Below are positions 31,828 to 39,360 of a DNA stretch of 64,000 bases, in pieces. Origin of the DNA: an uncultured Clostridia bacterium (GTDB taxonomy: Bacteria; Bacillota; Clostridia; Christensenellales; Borkfalkiaceae). The first letter of the stretch is position 1. Every line of letters starts with the position of its first letter. The notes beneath the pieces are model-generated. The model was given only the letters and a program-made list of their open reading frames with translations. It was not told the origin of the DNA and did not search any database. The stretch covers positions 1 to 64,000 of the forward strand of contig CAMRSY010000008.1 of the NCBI GenBank assembly GCA_947053545.1, read 5' to 3'. The position numbers and the translations under genes are program-made.

Positions 31828-34494
31828 TTATACTCCAAAGAGAGCTCTTAATGCACCCCATGCCCTTGAATAGTAGGTAATTCTGGTATCAAGGCCGCTG
31901 TTCTCATAGCCTCTTACATAAGCCATAACCGCAGCAGCATTTGCTTTCATCTCGTAGTCGCCGGATGTTTTACCGTTAGTACCTATCTTTAAGTTAGTAT
32001 TGTAGCCCCAGAAAGCGATATCAATGTAAACATTGGAGAAACCGGCCGTAGAGGTGGGATTGAACATACCTACAATACTCTTAGAACCGTCAAGATAAGT
32101 CTGAGCCTTAATTGCAGCGCCTTCGCTGGATGCTACGGGAAGCACTGTAGCAGCTTCGGTATACCACCAGTTATTAGGATCAACTTCCAAAGTTACGTGC
32201 TTGATAGTTCCGTTATTGAGTGCAGTAGCAACTACGTTAGATCCGTCAAGAGCGCAAGCCGCCGTGCACTGGAATTCAAAGCCCTGATCCTTATTACCGA
32301 TGGGAAGAGCCGCACCTACAACGCCACGCGCATAGTCCGTGTACTTATACTGGTGATTTTTGATGTAACCAATAGTATTTTTAGTATCCATCTTTCCGCT
32401 TCCTTCAACTTCGCCGCCAAGGAAGAATGTCTTGTTGTTATCGGTCATTGCAGGAATCTGCCTGTCTTTATACGCAATACCCGTATAAATCTTGTTTCCG
32501 TACATAAAGTACTTAGCACGGTTTTCTTTATTAGCTTCGGTATTTGCAATAAAGTACTGTTCACCGTCGTTAGTATCTACAACACCCGCCGTCTTGAGAG
32601 CTGCGAGATCGCCCACACCTGCAGAAACCGCTACGCCGCCGATAGTTTCGGTTACGGGGTTGCCGTACCAGTAGCCATCGCTTGCCGTTTTACCGGAAGC
32701 CTGATTACCGTATGAACCTACTATTTGTCCATCATTGGAATACAGATAGTCAACAAATGCAAGAACAGCCGACAGTTTGTTTGAATCGCTGCCGATTGCC
32801 GCCTTAGGAATGCAGACACCGGTGTTCTTTACGGAACGCCAGCTTTCTGTAAATCTCATAACAGTTTCAGCCGTACCGTCGTCGTTAGTATCCCACTTGG
32901 AAACAGCGGTTAAGATGGGAGCAAAGTCAAATTTAAACGCATCAGCCGTTGTTGTTCCGGTCCAACCTTCCGAAGCCTTGAAACCGTCGGTAGTTTGGGT
33001 CTGGGCATAGTCATGCAACATAAACGTAGTATTTTTATTGTTATACAGCTTATCTATCGTTGAAGACGAATCGGAAACCGTATTGAAAAGAAGTCCTTCT
33101 TCTGCGAGAGCATGAAGTTTAGCCGCCGCATCATAAGATTTAACATTCTGACGGGCATCGGAAAGAACGCCTTTGCTGTTAATGTATGTATATTCTAAGC
33201 GGGATTCTAAACCGCGTACACCGTACAGTTCGCCAGCGAGAGCAATAAGGTCGTTTTCACGCTGAGCCTTCATTTCACGTCCGGCAAGCGCCCACACCTT
33301 GGTAATATCCGCACTGCTCATACCGGGGAACTGATTGTAATTGGTTACAACGCAACGGAACATAGCCGTCATAAGGTCTGCATCCCAAGCTGCCGATGTA
33401 GAATTGAATACGTCGGCAAGTTTGTCTGCGGCATACATTGCAGTCGTTGACGTCTTAGCGGCTTCTGCCGTATCGCCTACATAATAAGCAACCTTTATGT
33501 ATTCGCGCAAAAGTTTAGCAAGCTGCGCACCGGTTACCGCACCAGCCTTAACCTCGATTGCCTTGTTCATTATATCAACGATGTTACCGCTGGTACCGTC
33601 ATAAGCTACGCCGGCAGCGTCGGTATAAGCCGCGCCGAGTCCCGTTGTACCTTTAACCGCGTCAAGAGCTTTACCGTAGTCACATTTTACCCAAACGGTT
33701 TTAGAAGCGTCGTCACCGGCTTTAGTAGTTTCTACCACCCAGTTATCCGCTGCAGTAGAACCCATAAACGAAACAGCGGTTGCCGCCGTACCGGTAAGAC
33801 CTTTTGCTTCTGCATGCGCCTTAAACGTCGTAGTGCCGGCTATGGGGTTGCTGTCGTCGAGAACGGCTCTTACCCATTGTCTCTGAACCATTGAATATTT
33901 CTCTATATCGTCGTTGCCGTCGAAATAAGGAATATAATACATTGCACCGTTGGCGGTGTTCATCGTCAACGAATACTTAACAACGGGGCTCTGGTCAAGG
34001 AACGCCTTGTAGTTAGGCATATAATCAAGGTACTGATTAATATCCAAAAGCGCATCCATATTACCGGTAATTTCAGCAGCCGACGCGTTAATGAACTGGT
34101 GGTTCGCAACGTCGCCTTCGGAAATCGCCTTCGAAAGTTCCTCGCCGTTTCTGCCGTTAACCGCAGTATCTTTGAATTGAATACCGAGAGTTTGCCCGAA
34201 AGTTTTCCAAGCGGGTTTTAAAGAGCCGGCGGTAACAGTTTCTCCGTCGAGTCCTTTCCAGCTGGTAGCCAACTGTTTTGAATCATAGGAAATGTGTCTG
34301 TCGGTATTTGCTGAATCTATGATGTTAACATTTAACTGAGTATTAGCATCATACGTAAGCTTACCGTTCGCGTCAAGTTTAGGTTTAACAGCACTGTCGC
34401 CGCCGCCCTTATTACAGCCGAACATACCGAAAGCCATTGTACCTGCCATAACCACGGCAACCGCGGCACTGGCAATTTTAAGTTTTTTGTTCAT
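31828..34494 (-). CDS. Extracellular solute-binding lipoprotein, unusually large
   Basis: 888 residues, against roughly 420-560 for usual sugar-binding proteins. The lipoprotein signal ends AFGMFGC, followed by NKGGGD. The first part (about 50-240, with GIQFKDTAVNGRNGEEL, MDALLDINQYLDYMPNY and YYIPYFDG) and a later part (AILAFVDYLYSNDGQIVGSYG) are typical of the LplA/YtcQ-like family-1 binding proteins, which pair with LplB/LplC permeases. Large extra segments lie between and after these parts, including one of about 200 residues (240-450). AAGGAG precedes the ATG. Lies directly downstream of the permease genes and upstream of a stem-loop. Oligogalacturonide is the likely ligand, from context only. 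Confidence 0.88.
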   Translation of the reverse strand: MNKKLKIASAAVAVVMAGTMAFGMFGCNKGGGDSAVKPKLDANGKLTYDANTQLNVNIIDSANTDRHISYDSKQLATSWKGLDGETVTAGSLKPAWKTFGQTLGIQFKDTAVNGRNGEELSKAISEGDVANHQFINASAAEITGNMDALLDINQYLDYMPNYKAFLDQSPVVKYSLTMNTANGAMYYIPYFDGNDDIEKYSMVQRQWVRAVLDDSNPIAGTTTFKAHAEAKGLTGTAATAVSFMGSTAADNWVVETTKAGDDASKTVWVKCDYGKALDAVKGTTGLGAAYTDAAGVAYDGTSGNIVDIMNKAIEVKAGAVTGAQLAKLLREYIKVAYYVGDTAEAAKTSTTAMYAADKLADVFNSTSAAWDADLMTAMFRCVVTNYNQFPGMSSADITKVWALAGREMKAQRENDLIALAGELYGVRGLESRLEYTYINSKGVLSDARQNVKSYDAAAKLHALAEEGLLFNTVSDSSSTIDKLYNNKNTTFMLHDYAQTQTTDGFKASEGWTGTTTADAFKFDFAPILTAVSKWDTNDDGTAETVMRFTESWRSVKNTGVCIPKAAIGSDSNKLSAVLAFVDYLYSNDGQIVGSYGNQASGKTASDGYWYGNPVTETIGGVAVSAGVGDLAALKTAGVVDTNDGEQYFIANTEANKENRAKYFMYGNKIYTGIAYKDRQIPAMTDNNKTFFLGGEVEGSGKMDTKNTIGYIKNHQYKYTDYARGVVGAALPIGNKDQGFEFQCTAACALDGSNVVATALNNGTIKHVTLEVDPNNWWYTEAATVLPVASSEGAAIKAQTYLDGSKSIVGMFNPTSTAGFSNVYIDIAFWGYNTNLKIGTNGKTSGDYEMKANAAAVMAYVRGYENSGLDTRITYYSRAWGALRALFGV

Positions 34495-34555
34495 TTATTT
34501 TTCTCCTTAAATTATTTTTAATTATAATGCAAGCAAAGCCTGTATTCGTCGATAT

Positions 34556-35518
34556 TTATTCTTTTACACCGCCCATGTTTACGCCTTTCGCAAAGTACTT
34601 TTGTATGAAAGGATAAATAATGAGAATTGGTATAATACTAAGCACTATAAAAGAGTACAATACACTGGTAGCTATACCCTGGTTAGCAAATTCGTGCGAA
34701 TTGTCGCCGTTAAATTTACCGGTTATATCCGTTTCGTTATCAATTAAATCACGGACGAGAACCTGCACCGGCCAGCTGTAACTCTGGTTTGCGGCGTTAG
34801 AAACTTTATACGCCCAGAAATAACCGTTCCAACGAGAAATTCCGAAGAACAGAGCGACTGTTGCAATAGTTGCCTTGCTCATAGGAATATAAACATTCAT
34901 GAGCACCTGCATTTCGGTTGCGCCGTCTATTCTCGCAGCCTCCTCTATTTCCGTAGGCACTCCCTCAAACGAGTTTCTTAAAAGTATGATGTTGGTCGCA
35001 TTCATACCCATAGCCAAAACTATAAGCCATTTAAGGTCAATATCGCCCCAATCCTGCCCTCCAACTATCGTAGCAAGAGCGTCGCCCGTCGCCTTATAGT
35101 TTAAGAACGTAGGTATTATACCGGCGGCGAACCACATAGTAAATACAAGGAAGAAATTGAAGCCGTGACGGCCTAGAAGTCTTTTTTTCGAAAGTGCATA
35201 TGCGCCGAGTATCGAATAAACAAGACACCAAATTGTACCTATGAAAGCAACGAAGATGGTGTTTGCATAGCTAACCCAGAACATATTATAGCCAAACGCA
35301 TATTTAAAGGCATCCACGGTAAATCCGAATCTATAGCTACCCTCGCCGCCGATAACGGGCCAAAGGACTATTTTGTTATTTAAAACCGCGTCACTGGAGC
35401 TGAAAGTACCTGCTAGTACATATACCAAAGGATACAGACACATTAGCGCGAATACAATCAAAAAGACATACGCTACAATTTTGAATATCAGCTCGGAAAT
35501 TTCCATTTTTCTTTTCAT
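34556..35518 (-). CDS. Carbohydrate ABC transporter permease (LplC/YtcP type)
   Basis: A 320-residue MalG-class permease with six TM helices. The EAA loop that docks the ATPase is EIEEAARIDGATEMQVLMNVYIP (about 190-212), followed by the usual PMSKATIATVALFFG. The N-terminus reads KIVAYVFLIVFALMCLYPLVYVL, typical of YtcP/LplC proteins. The C-terminus ends KYFAKGVNMGGVKE, as in most of this class. Lies 15 bp after the partner permease. Together with LplB, the binding protein and the ATPase it makes a complete importer. Confidence 0.94.
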   Translation of the reverse strand: MKRKMEISELIFKIVAYVFLIVFALMCLYPLVYVLAGTFSSSDAVLNNKIVLWPVIGGEGSYRFGFTVDAFKYAFGYNMFWVSYANTIFVAFIGTIWCLVYSILGAYALSKKRLLGRHGFNFFLVFTMWFAAGIIPTFLNYKATGDALATIVGGQDWGDIDLKWLIVLAMGMNATNIILLRNSFEGVPTEIEEAARIDGATEMQVLMNVYIPMSKATIATVALFFGISRWNGYFWAYKVSNAANQSYSWPVQVLVRDLIDNETDITGKFNGDNSHEFANQGIATSVLYSFIVLSIIPILIIYPFIQKYFAKGVNMGGVKE

Positions 35519-35533
35519 AAAGCCGTATCCTCC

Positions 35534-36583
35534 TTAATACAGTGAAACATTCGCCGCTTTGCGCGATACGGTATTCGCGCCGATAACCAATATCATACCG
35601 ATTAAGTTGTTAGTCATTTCAGCCGCGATACCTTTTCCGTCGCCCCAGCTGTTTGCCAACGTAGCGACTATTTGTGAAGCCGACATGTTGCCGGTCGACA
35701 GCAACAGATACACTTTTTCGTAACCTACGGAAAGCAATCCGCCTATTTTCATTATCAACATTATAACGACAGTGGAAAGAATACTGGGCAAAACCACATA
35801 GCGCATCTGCTGAATCTTTCCCGCACCGTCTATCTGGGCAGCTTCGTAAGACGTAGGCGAAACCGCAATAACCGCAGCGAAGAACACTATAGAATCATAT
35901 CCCGCATGTTCCCATAGCTCGGTTATAACATACAGCGAACGGAAATATCTTGCCTCGAAGAAAATGCCGCTGTTAAGGGCGTTTTGCAAAGCCTCGTTGT
36001 TAGGTCCGAAAACCGCTATTATTTTTGAAAGAGCTCCAAGCTCGCCGCCGCTTTTTCCGTTTAAAAGGATAAGCGCAATCGACGTAACGATAACCGTGGA
36101 AAGGAATTTAGGCAGGTATACAAGCACCTGTACCGTAGAACGAACCACATTCGACTTTACTTCATTAAAAAACAACGCCAAAATTATAGGCATCGGAAAT
36201 CCGAATAATAAATTATAAAATGCAATAATAAATGTGTTTCTGAAAGCAGGCCAGAACAAATTAGCGTTTGAACCGACGAAAATATTCATGAAATTGTTCA
36301 AACCGAACCATTTCATATTCTCGGTATTACCGTTGGCGCCGGGAGTGTTATAATCCTTAAACGCACCTAAAAGCTGCGTCATAGGCATATAACGCCAAAA
36401 AACATAGACCAAAACCATAGGGAGAAGCATTAAATACAAACGCCAATCCTTCAATATAGTAAGTCCTATGTTTTTCCATCTGTTCTTTTCTGTCTGATCC
36501 CTTACCTGCTGTTCTGCCGACATTGAATAAGTGCCAGTTGCTTCGTCACAGGTAAGAAAATCATCACATTTGATTTTGAACAT
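35534..36583 (-). CDS. Carbohydrate ABC transporter permease (LplB/YteP type)
   Basis: 349 residues from ATG 36583, with GGAGG 8 bases upstream; the upstream ATG at 36598 lies before this site. MalF-class permease: a cytoplasmic N-terminal stretch of about 45 residues, then six TM helices starting LYLMLLPMVLVYVFW, and the EAA loop SYEAAQIDGAGKIQQMRYVVLPS. This long N-terminal extension is more than the family's usual 10-25 residues. First of the permease pair; the preceding gene is the 6-TM protein at 36656. Confidence 0.93.
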   Translation of the reverse strand: MFKIKCDDFLTCDEATGTYSMSAEQQVRDQTEKNRWKNIGLTILKDWRLYLMLLPMVLVYVFWRYMPMTQLLGAFKDYNTPGANGNTENMKWFGLNNFMNIFVGSNANLFWPAFRNTFIIAFYNLLFGFPMPIILALFFNEVKSNVVRSTVQVLVYLPKFLSTVIVTSIALILLNGKSGGELGALSKIIAVFGPNNEALQNALNSGIFFEARYFRSLYVITELWEHAGYDSIVFFAAVIAVSPTSYEAAQIDGAGKIQQMRYVVLPSILSTVVIMLIMKIGGLLSVGYEKVYLLLSTGNMSASQIVATLANSWGDGKGIAAEMTNNLIGMILVIGANTVSRKAANVSLY

Positions 36584-36655
36584 TGAAATTTCCTCCATAC
36601 CATTTTGTTAGAATGATTGTACGACGGCAAGTCGATTTTTACTTTAACTTAAAAC

Positions 36656-37339
36656 TCAATAAAGGTCGTTATCCTTGTTGAGAATAGCAAAACTTTCTTC
36701 GTCAAATTCCAAAACGTCCTCGCCGCGTTCTGCCAAACGGCGCTTTTCCTCTCGTTCGCCTTTAAGTCTTTTTAGATAATCCATCTGATCTTCGTACATA
36801 CCGTCCAGCCTTCTGAGAACTAACGTTATTACAAGCCCCATAGCCAGCGACAACACACCGGTTATACCAAAGCCAAAATTAGAACCCAGATATGATAAGA
36901 ACGGAAGCCCGCAAACAGCATTCATCACAGATATTGTAATATTCTGTAAAACCCAGCCGCATATAAAAAAGAGCGAGGTGAAATACCATGTTGAAGCTAT
37001 TCGTTTTTTACCCGCAAACTTAACAACTATCAGCAGTAACATAAGCGAGGCATTCCCCACCCCGTAACACAGGTAACTCTGCCAAACAGAAGGATTATTG
37101 ATTGCCGTAAGCAACAACGCGTCGCCAATAGCAAAAAACACGCTATACCACCCCCATCTTATCATTACCAATAATGTTATGGGAACGGTCAGGCAAAACG
37201 AAAATATTGATTCGCCGGCAAAAAGCGTAGGCGTAAAATGCATTAACAGGTCAAAGATTATTACTATTAACGCGAAAATCACCAAGTCCGTCGCTCTATA
37301 TTGTTTCACAGATATCAGTCTTGAACCGTTTTTTCGCAT
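36656..37339 (-). CDS. 6-TM membrane protein, possible ECF S-component-like (hypothetical)
   Basis: 227 residues. Six hydrophobic segments (for example DLVIFALIVIIFDLLMHF, FCLTVPITLLVMIRWGWYSVFFAIGDALLL and GFGITGVLSLAMGLVITLVL) are followed by a charged cytoplasmic tail (RLKGEREEKRRLAERGED). The short re-entrant look and the W/G-rich second helix recall S-components of ECF transporters, but no diagnostic motif is certain. It is the first gene after the importer promoter (37403-37431), 57-72 bp ahead of lplB, so probably part of the importer operon. No clear Shine-Dalgarno precedes the ATG. Confidence 0.7.
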   Translation of the reverse strand: MRKNGSRLISVKQYRATDLVIFALIVIIFDLLMHFTPTLFAGESIFSFCLTVPITLLVMIRWGWYSVFFAIGDALLLTAINNPSVWQSYLCYGVGNASLMLLLIVVKFAGKKRIASTWYFTSLFFICGWVLQNITISVMNAVCGLPFLSYLGSNFGFGITGVLSLAMGLVITLVLRRLDGMYEDQMDYLKRLKGEREEKRRLAERGEDVLEFDEESFAILNKDNDLY

Positions 37340-37371
37340 AGTTTATCAAATCGCACAAATTTTATAATGTC

Positions 37372-37386
37372 ATAATGTTACATTAT
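37372..37386. promoter_or_regulatory. Palindromic operator candidate at the importer promoter
   Basis: ATAATGT-T-ACATTAT, a perfect 15-bp palindrome around position 37379, about +10 to +24 relative to the minus-strand start point. Its core AATGTnACATT recurs at 45129-45143. Confidence 0.6.
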
Positions 37387-37402
37387 CACATTTAGCTTTA
37401 TC

Positions 37403-37431
37403 ATTATATCACGGGCAAAATTAAAAATCAA
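37403..37431 (-). promoter_or_regulatory. Promoter of the importer operon
   Basis: On the minus strand: TTGATT, 17 bases, TATAAT. The start point falls near 37396, within the intergenic region shared with the divergent pectinesterase. Confidence 0.83.
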
Positions 37432-37442
37432 TACTTTTTTTA

Positions 37443-37472
37443 ATTGTTTCACAAAAAAAATTGTGCTACAAT
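37443..37472 (+). promoter_or_regulatory. Pectinesterase promoter overlapped by an inverted repeat
   Basis: TTGTTT (37444-37449), 17 bases, TACAAT (37467-37472). The arms ATTGTTTCACAA and TTGTGCTACAAT match at 10 of 12 positions around an A6 spacer and cover both promoter boxes, as expected for a repressor site. Confidence 0.65.
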
Positions 37473-37498
37473 ATTGCCGTAAAAAGGAGCCGCAGTAA

Positions 37499-38467
37499 AT
37501 GAAAAATATTCACGTAACGCCCGACGACGATATATGCGATATATTAGCCAATATTACCCAACCTACCACAATATATCTGAAAAAAGGCGTTTACCGCGCC
37601 AAATTGACGATAGCGTGCGACGACGTTAAACTGATAGGCGAAGACCGTGAAACAACGGTAATCACTTACGACGATTACGCCAAAAAACCGCATTTTGACG
37701 GCAGAGAGTATAACACGTTCAGAACTTTCACCCTGTGTGTGACTGGTGAAAGAGTTATGATAAGCAACCTTACGATAACAAATTCGAACATCGCTCCCGA
37801 AACGCACGGACAGTGCGTCGCCCTGTCTGTAAACGCCAGACTGTTTCACGCCAAAAACGTAAATCTTGTTTCTACTCAGGACACGTTGTTTACCGCCCCC
37901 TTCCCCGACGACCTTGTTATAAGGTATTCGGGGCTGACCGACGACCCGACATATTACGACGGATTTATTCCGCGAAACCAACTATATATGGAGGGCGAAT
38001 CGTTTCATTATTTTGAAAACTGCCGCATTTCGGGCACCGTGGATTTTATATTCGGAGGCGCCCGCGCGCTGTTTGAAAACTGCGAACTTATTTCGCTGGA
38101 CGAAAAGCGCGGCAACGGATTTATAGCCGCCCCCTCGCACTCGCTTAAACAAAAATACGGCTATCTGTTTTTAAACTGCGCCCTTAAAAACGGCGGCGCG
38201 GCGGCAAACAGCGTTTTTCTTGCCCGACCCTGGCGCGATTTCGGTAGATGCGATTTTATAAACTGCTCGCTTGAAGGGCACATTGCCACCCCTCTTTTCG
38301 ATAAATGGAACGATACTTACCGCGACAATACGGCGCGCTTTTCCTATTATAATATAAGCGGCGGCGATTTTAATCCCGTAAACTGGTCGCACGAGCTGTC
38401 ATCCGAACACGCAAATGAAATTATAAATGATTTCACCGCGCTGAAAAAGAATTATTTTGGTGAATAG
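37499..38467 (+). CDS. CE8 pectinesterase (pectin methylesterase), cytoplasmic
   Basis: A 322-residue CE8 beta-helix. Conserved parts: GQCVAL (Gln105), STQDTL with acid/base Asp128, GTVDFIFGGARA with nucleophile Asp182, and LARPWR with Arg243 and Trp245. AAGGAG precedes the ATG. No signal peptide is present, so it acts in the cytoplasm, removing methyl groups from imported methylated oligogalacturonides. This fits the cytoplasmic GH28 and GH105 of the divergent operon. An insertion of about 30 residues follows QDTL (about 135-165). Terminator at 38508-38542. Confidence 0.93.
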   Translation: MKNIHVTPDDDICDILANITQPTTIYLKKGVYRAKLTIACDDVKLIGEDRETTVITYDDYAKKPHFDGREYNTFRTFTLCVTGERVMISNLTITNSNIAPETHGQCVALSVNARLFHAKNVNLVSTQDTLFTAPFPDDLVIRYSGLTDDPTYYDGFIPRNQLYMEGESFHYFENCRISGTVDFIFGGARALFENCELISLDEKRGNGFIAAPSHSLKQKYGYLFLNCALKNGGAAANSVFLARPWRDFGRCDFINCSLEGHIATPLFDKWNDTYRDNTARFSYYNISGGDFNPVNWSHELSSEHANEIINDFTALKKNYFGE

Positions 38468-38507
38468 CAATGAAAAAAGATATTTTCAGCGGCGACATAA
38501 AAATGAA

Positions 38508-38542
38508 TACTCCGCAGCGAAACCGCTGCGGAGTAATTTTTT
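38508..38542 (+). terminator. Terminator of the pectinesterase gene
   Basis: TACTCCGCAGCG/CGCTGCGGAGTA with loop AAAC, followed by ATTTTTT. Confidence 0.93.
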
Positions 38543-38601
38543 CCGTTATAAAGTTAGTTTTAAACCGCCGCAATTAAAAAACTCGGGGCTGGCGACAAGT
38601 T

Positions 38602-39018
38602 TTATTCTATAGAAATAAACTTGCCCTGTACCTGCTTGGGCTTTGATTTTGGAACGCAAAGCGAAAGAATACCATTGTTGTATTTCGCCTTGATTTTATC
38701 GTCGGTAACCTGATCGCCGACATAAAAACTGCGCTGGCAGGTTTCCGTAATTTCCTTGCGAAGATATCTTGCGCCCTTATCCTCTTCCTTCTGTTCTTTC
38801 AGCGCCGACACGGTAAGGTATCCCTGCTCTAACGAAACTTTAATTTGATCTTTGGAGTAGCCGGGCATTTCCACGTCCAGTTCGTAGCCTTCCTCCGTTT
38901 CCTTGATGTTCGTTCTCAAATCGTGCTGCTCGTCGAAAAATACGGGGCGGAATAAATCGTTGAACGCGTCGAATAAATCGTAATTTTCATTGGTTTTAGT
39001 CTGCAAATAATGTTTCAT
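38602..39018 (-). CDS. Hsp20/alpha-crystallin small heat-shock protein
   Basis: 138 residues. A short N-terminal arm is followed by the alpha-crystallin domain (about 35-128): ETEEGYELDVEMPGYSKDQIKVSLEQGYLTV, KGARYLRKEITETCQRSFYVG and the NGILSLCVPK strand. The C-terminal I-x-I-like tail is FISIE. ATP-independent holdase chaperone in the cytoplasm. AAGGAG lies about 10 bases upstream. Single gene with its own promoter (39114-39142); nothing links it to pectin use. Confidence 0.93.
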   Translation of the reverse strand: MKHYLQTKTNENYDLFDAFNDLFRPVFFDEQHDLRTNIKETEEGYELDVEMPGYSKDQIKVSLEQGYLTVSALKEQKEEDKGARYLRKEITETCQRSFYVGDQVTDDKIKAKYNNGILSLCVPKSKPKQVQGKFISIE

Positions 39019-39113
39019 AAAATTTAAACTCCTTATATCCTTATTTTTCGCAAAAAACGGTAAGTTTAAACCCTCTGCAGCGGGCGTTTTACTTTACTTT
39101 TTTGTTCACTTAT

Positions 39114-39142
39114 ATTATAAAGCAGTTTAAACCTGCATAAAC
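39114..39142 (-). promoter_or_regulatory. Promoter of the Hsp20 gene
   Basis: On the minus strand: GTTTAT, 17 bases, TATAAT. The spacer contains GCAGGTTTAAACTGC, a near-palindrome (6 of 7 pairs) that could bind a regulator. No CIRCE element is present. The leader is about 90 bases. Confidence 0.6.
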
Positions 39143-39315
39143 GCTTCGTAAAATATTTCACACAATTTTTAAAAATCGAATTTTATTTTGCGGCGGACAA
39201 TTTTTATGTTATCAGTGCTTTCGCCTAAATCCTGTGCAAAGTTAATATAAAATCAGATTTGCAACCTTAATTCGCCCATATATTAAACACATACTTATAC
39301 CGCAATAAAATTAAA
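39143..39315. other. AT-rich spacer between Hsp20 and uxaC
   Basis: No supported gene; AT-rich and without clear repeats. Confidence 0.5.
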
Positions 39316-39345
39316 CCGTCGGGGGACAGTATAGCCGCCCGACGG
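39316..39345 (-). terminator. Terminator of the hexuronate operon
   Basis: CCGTCGGG/CCCGACGG over a 14-base loop, 15 bp after the uxaC stop; TTTAATTTTATT follows on the minus strand. Confidence 0.82.
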
Positions 39346-39360
39346 TAAATTTTAAACCTG

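Noticed and set aside
32197..32715. 172-residue plus-strand open frame within the binding-protein gene
   Set aside because: Shadow frame of a highly supported gene; no recognisable features.
36656..37339. Firm call as an ECF S-component
   Set aside because: Topology fits but no signature residue or riboswitch supports it; kept as hypothetical.
39019..39142. CIRCE or HAIR heat-shock operator for the Hsp20 gene
   Set aside because: The nine-base CIRCE arms are absent; only a short palindrome lies in the promoter spacer.
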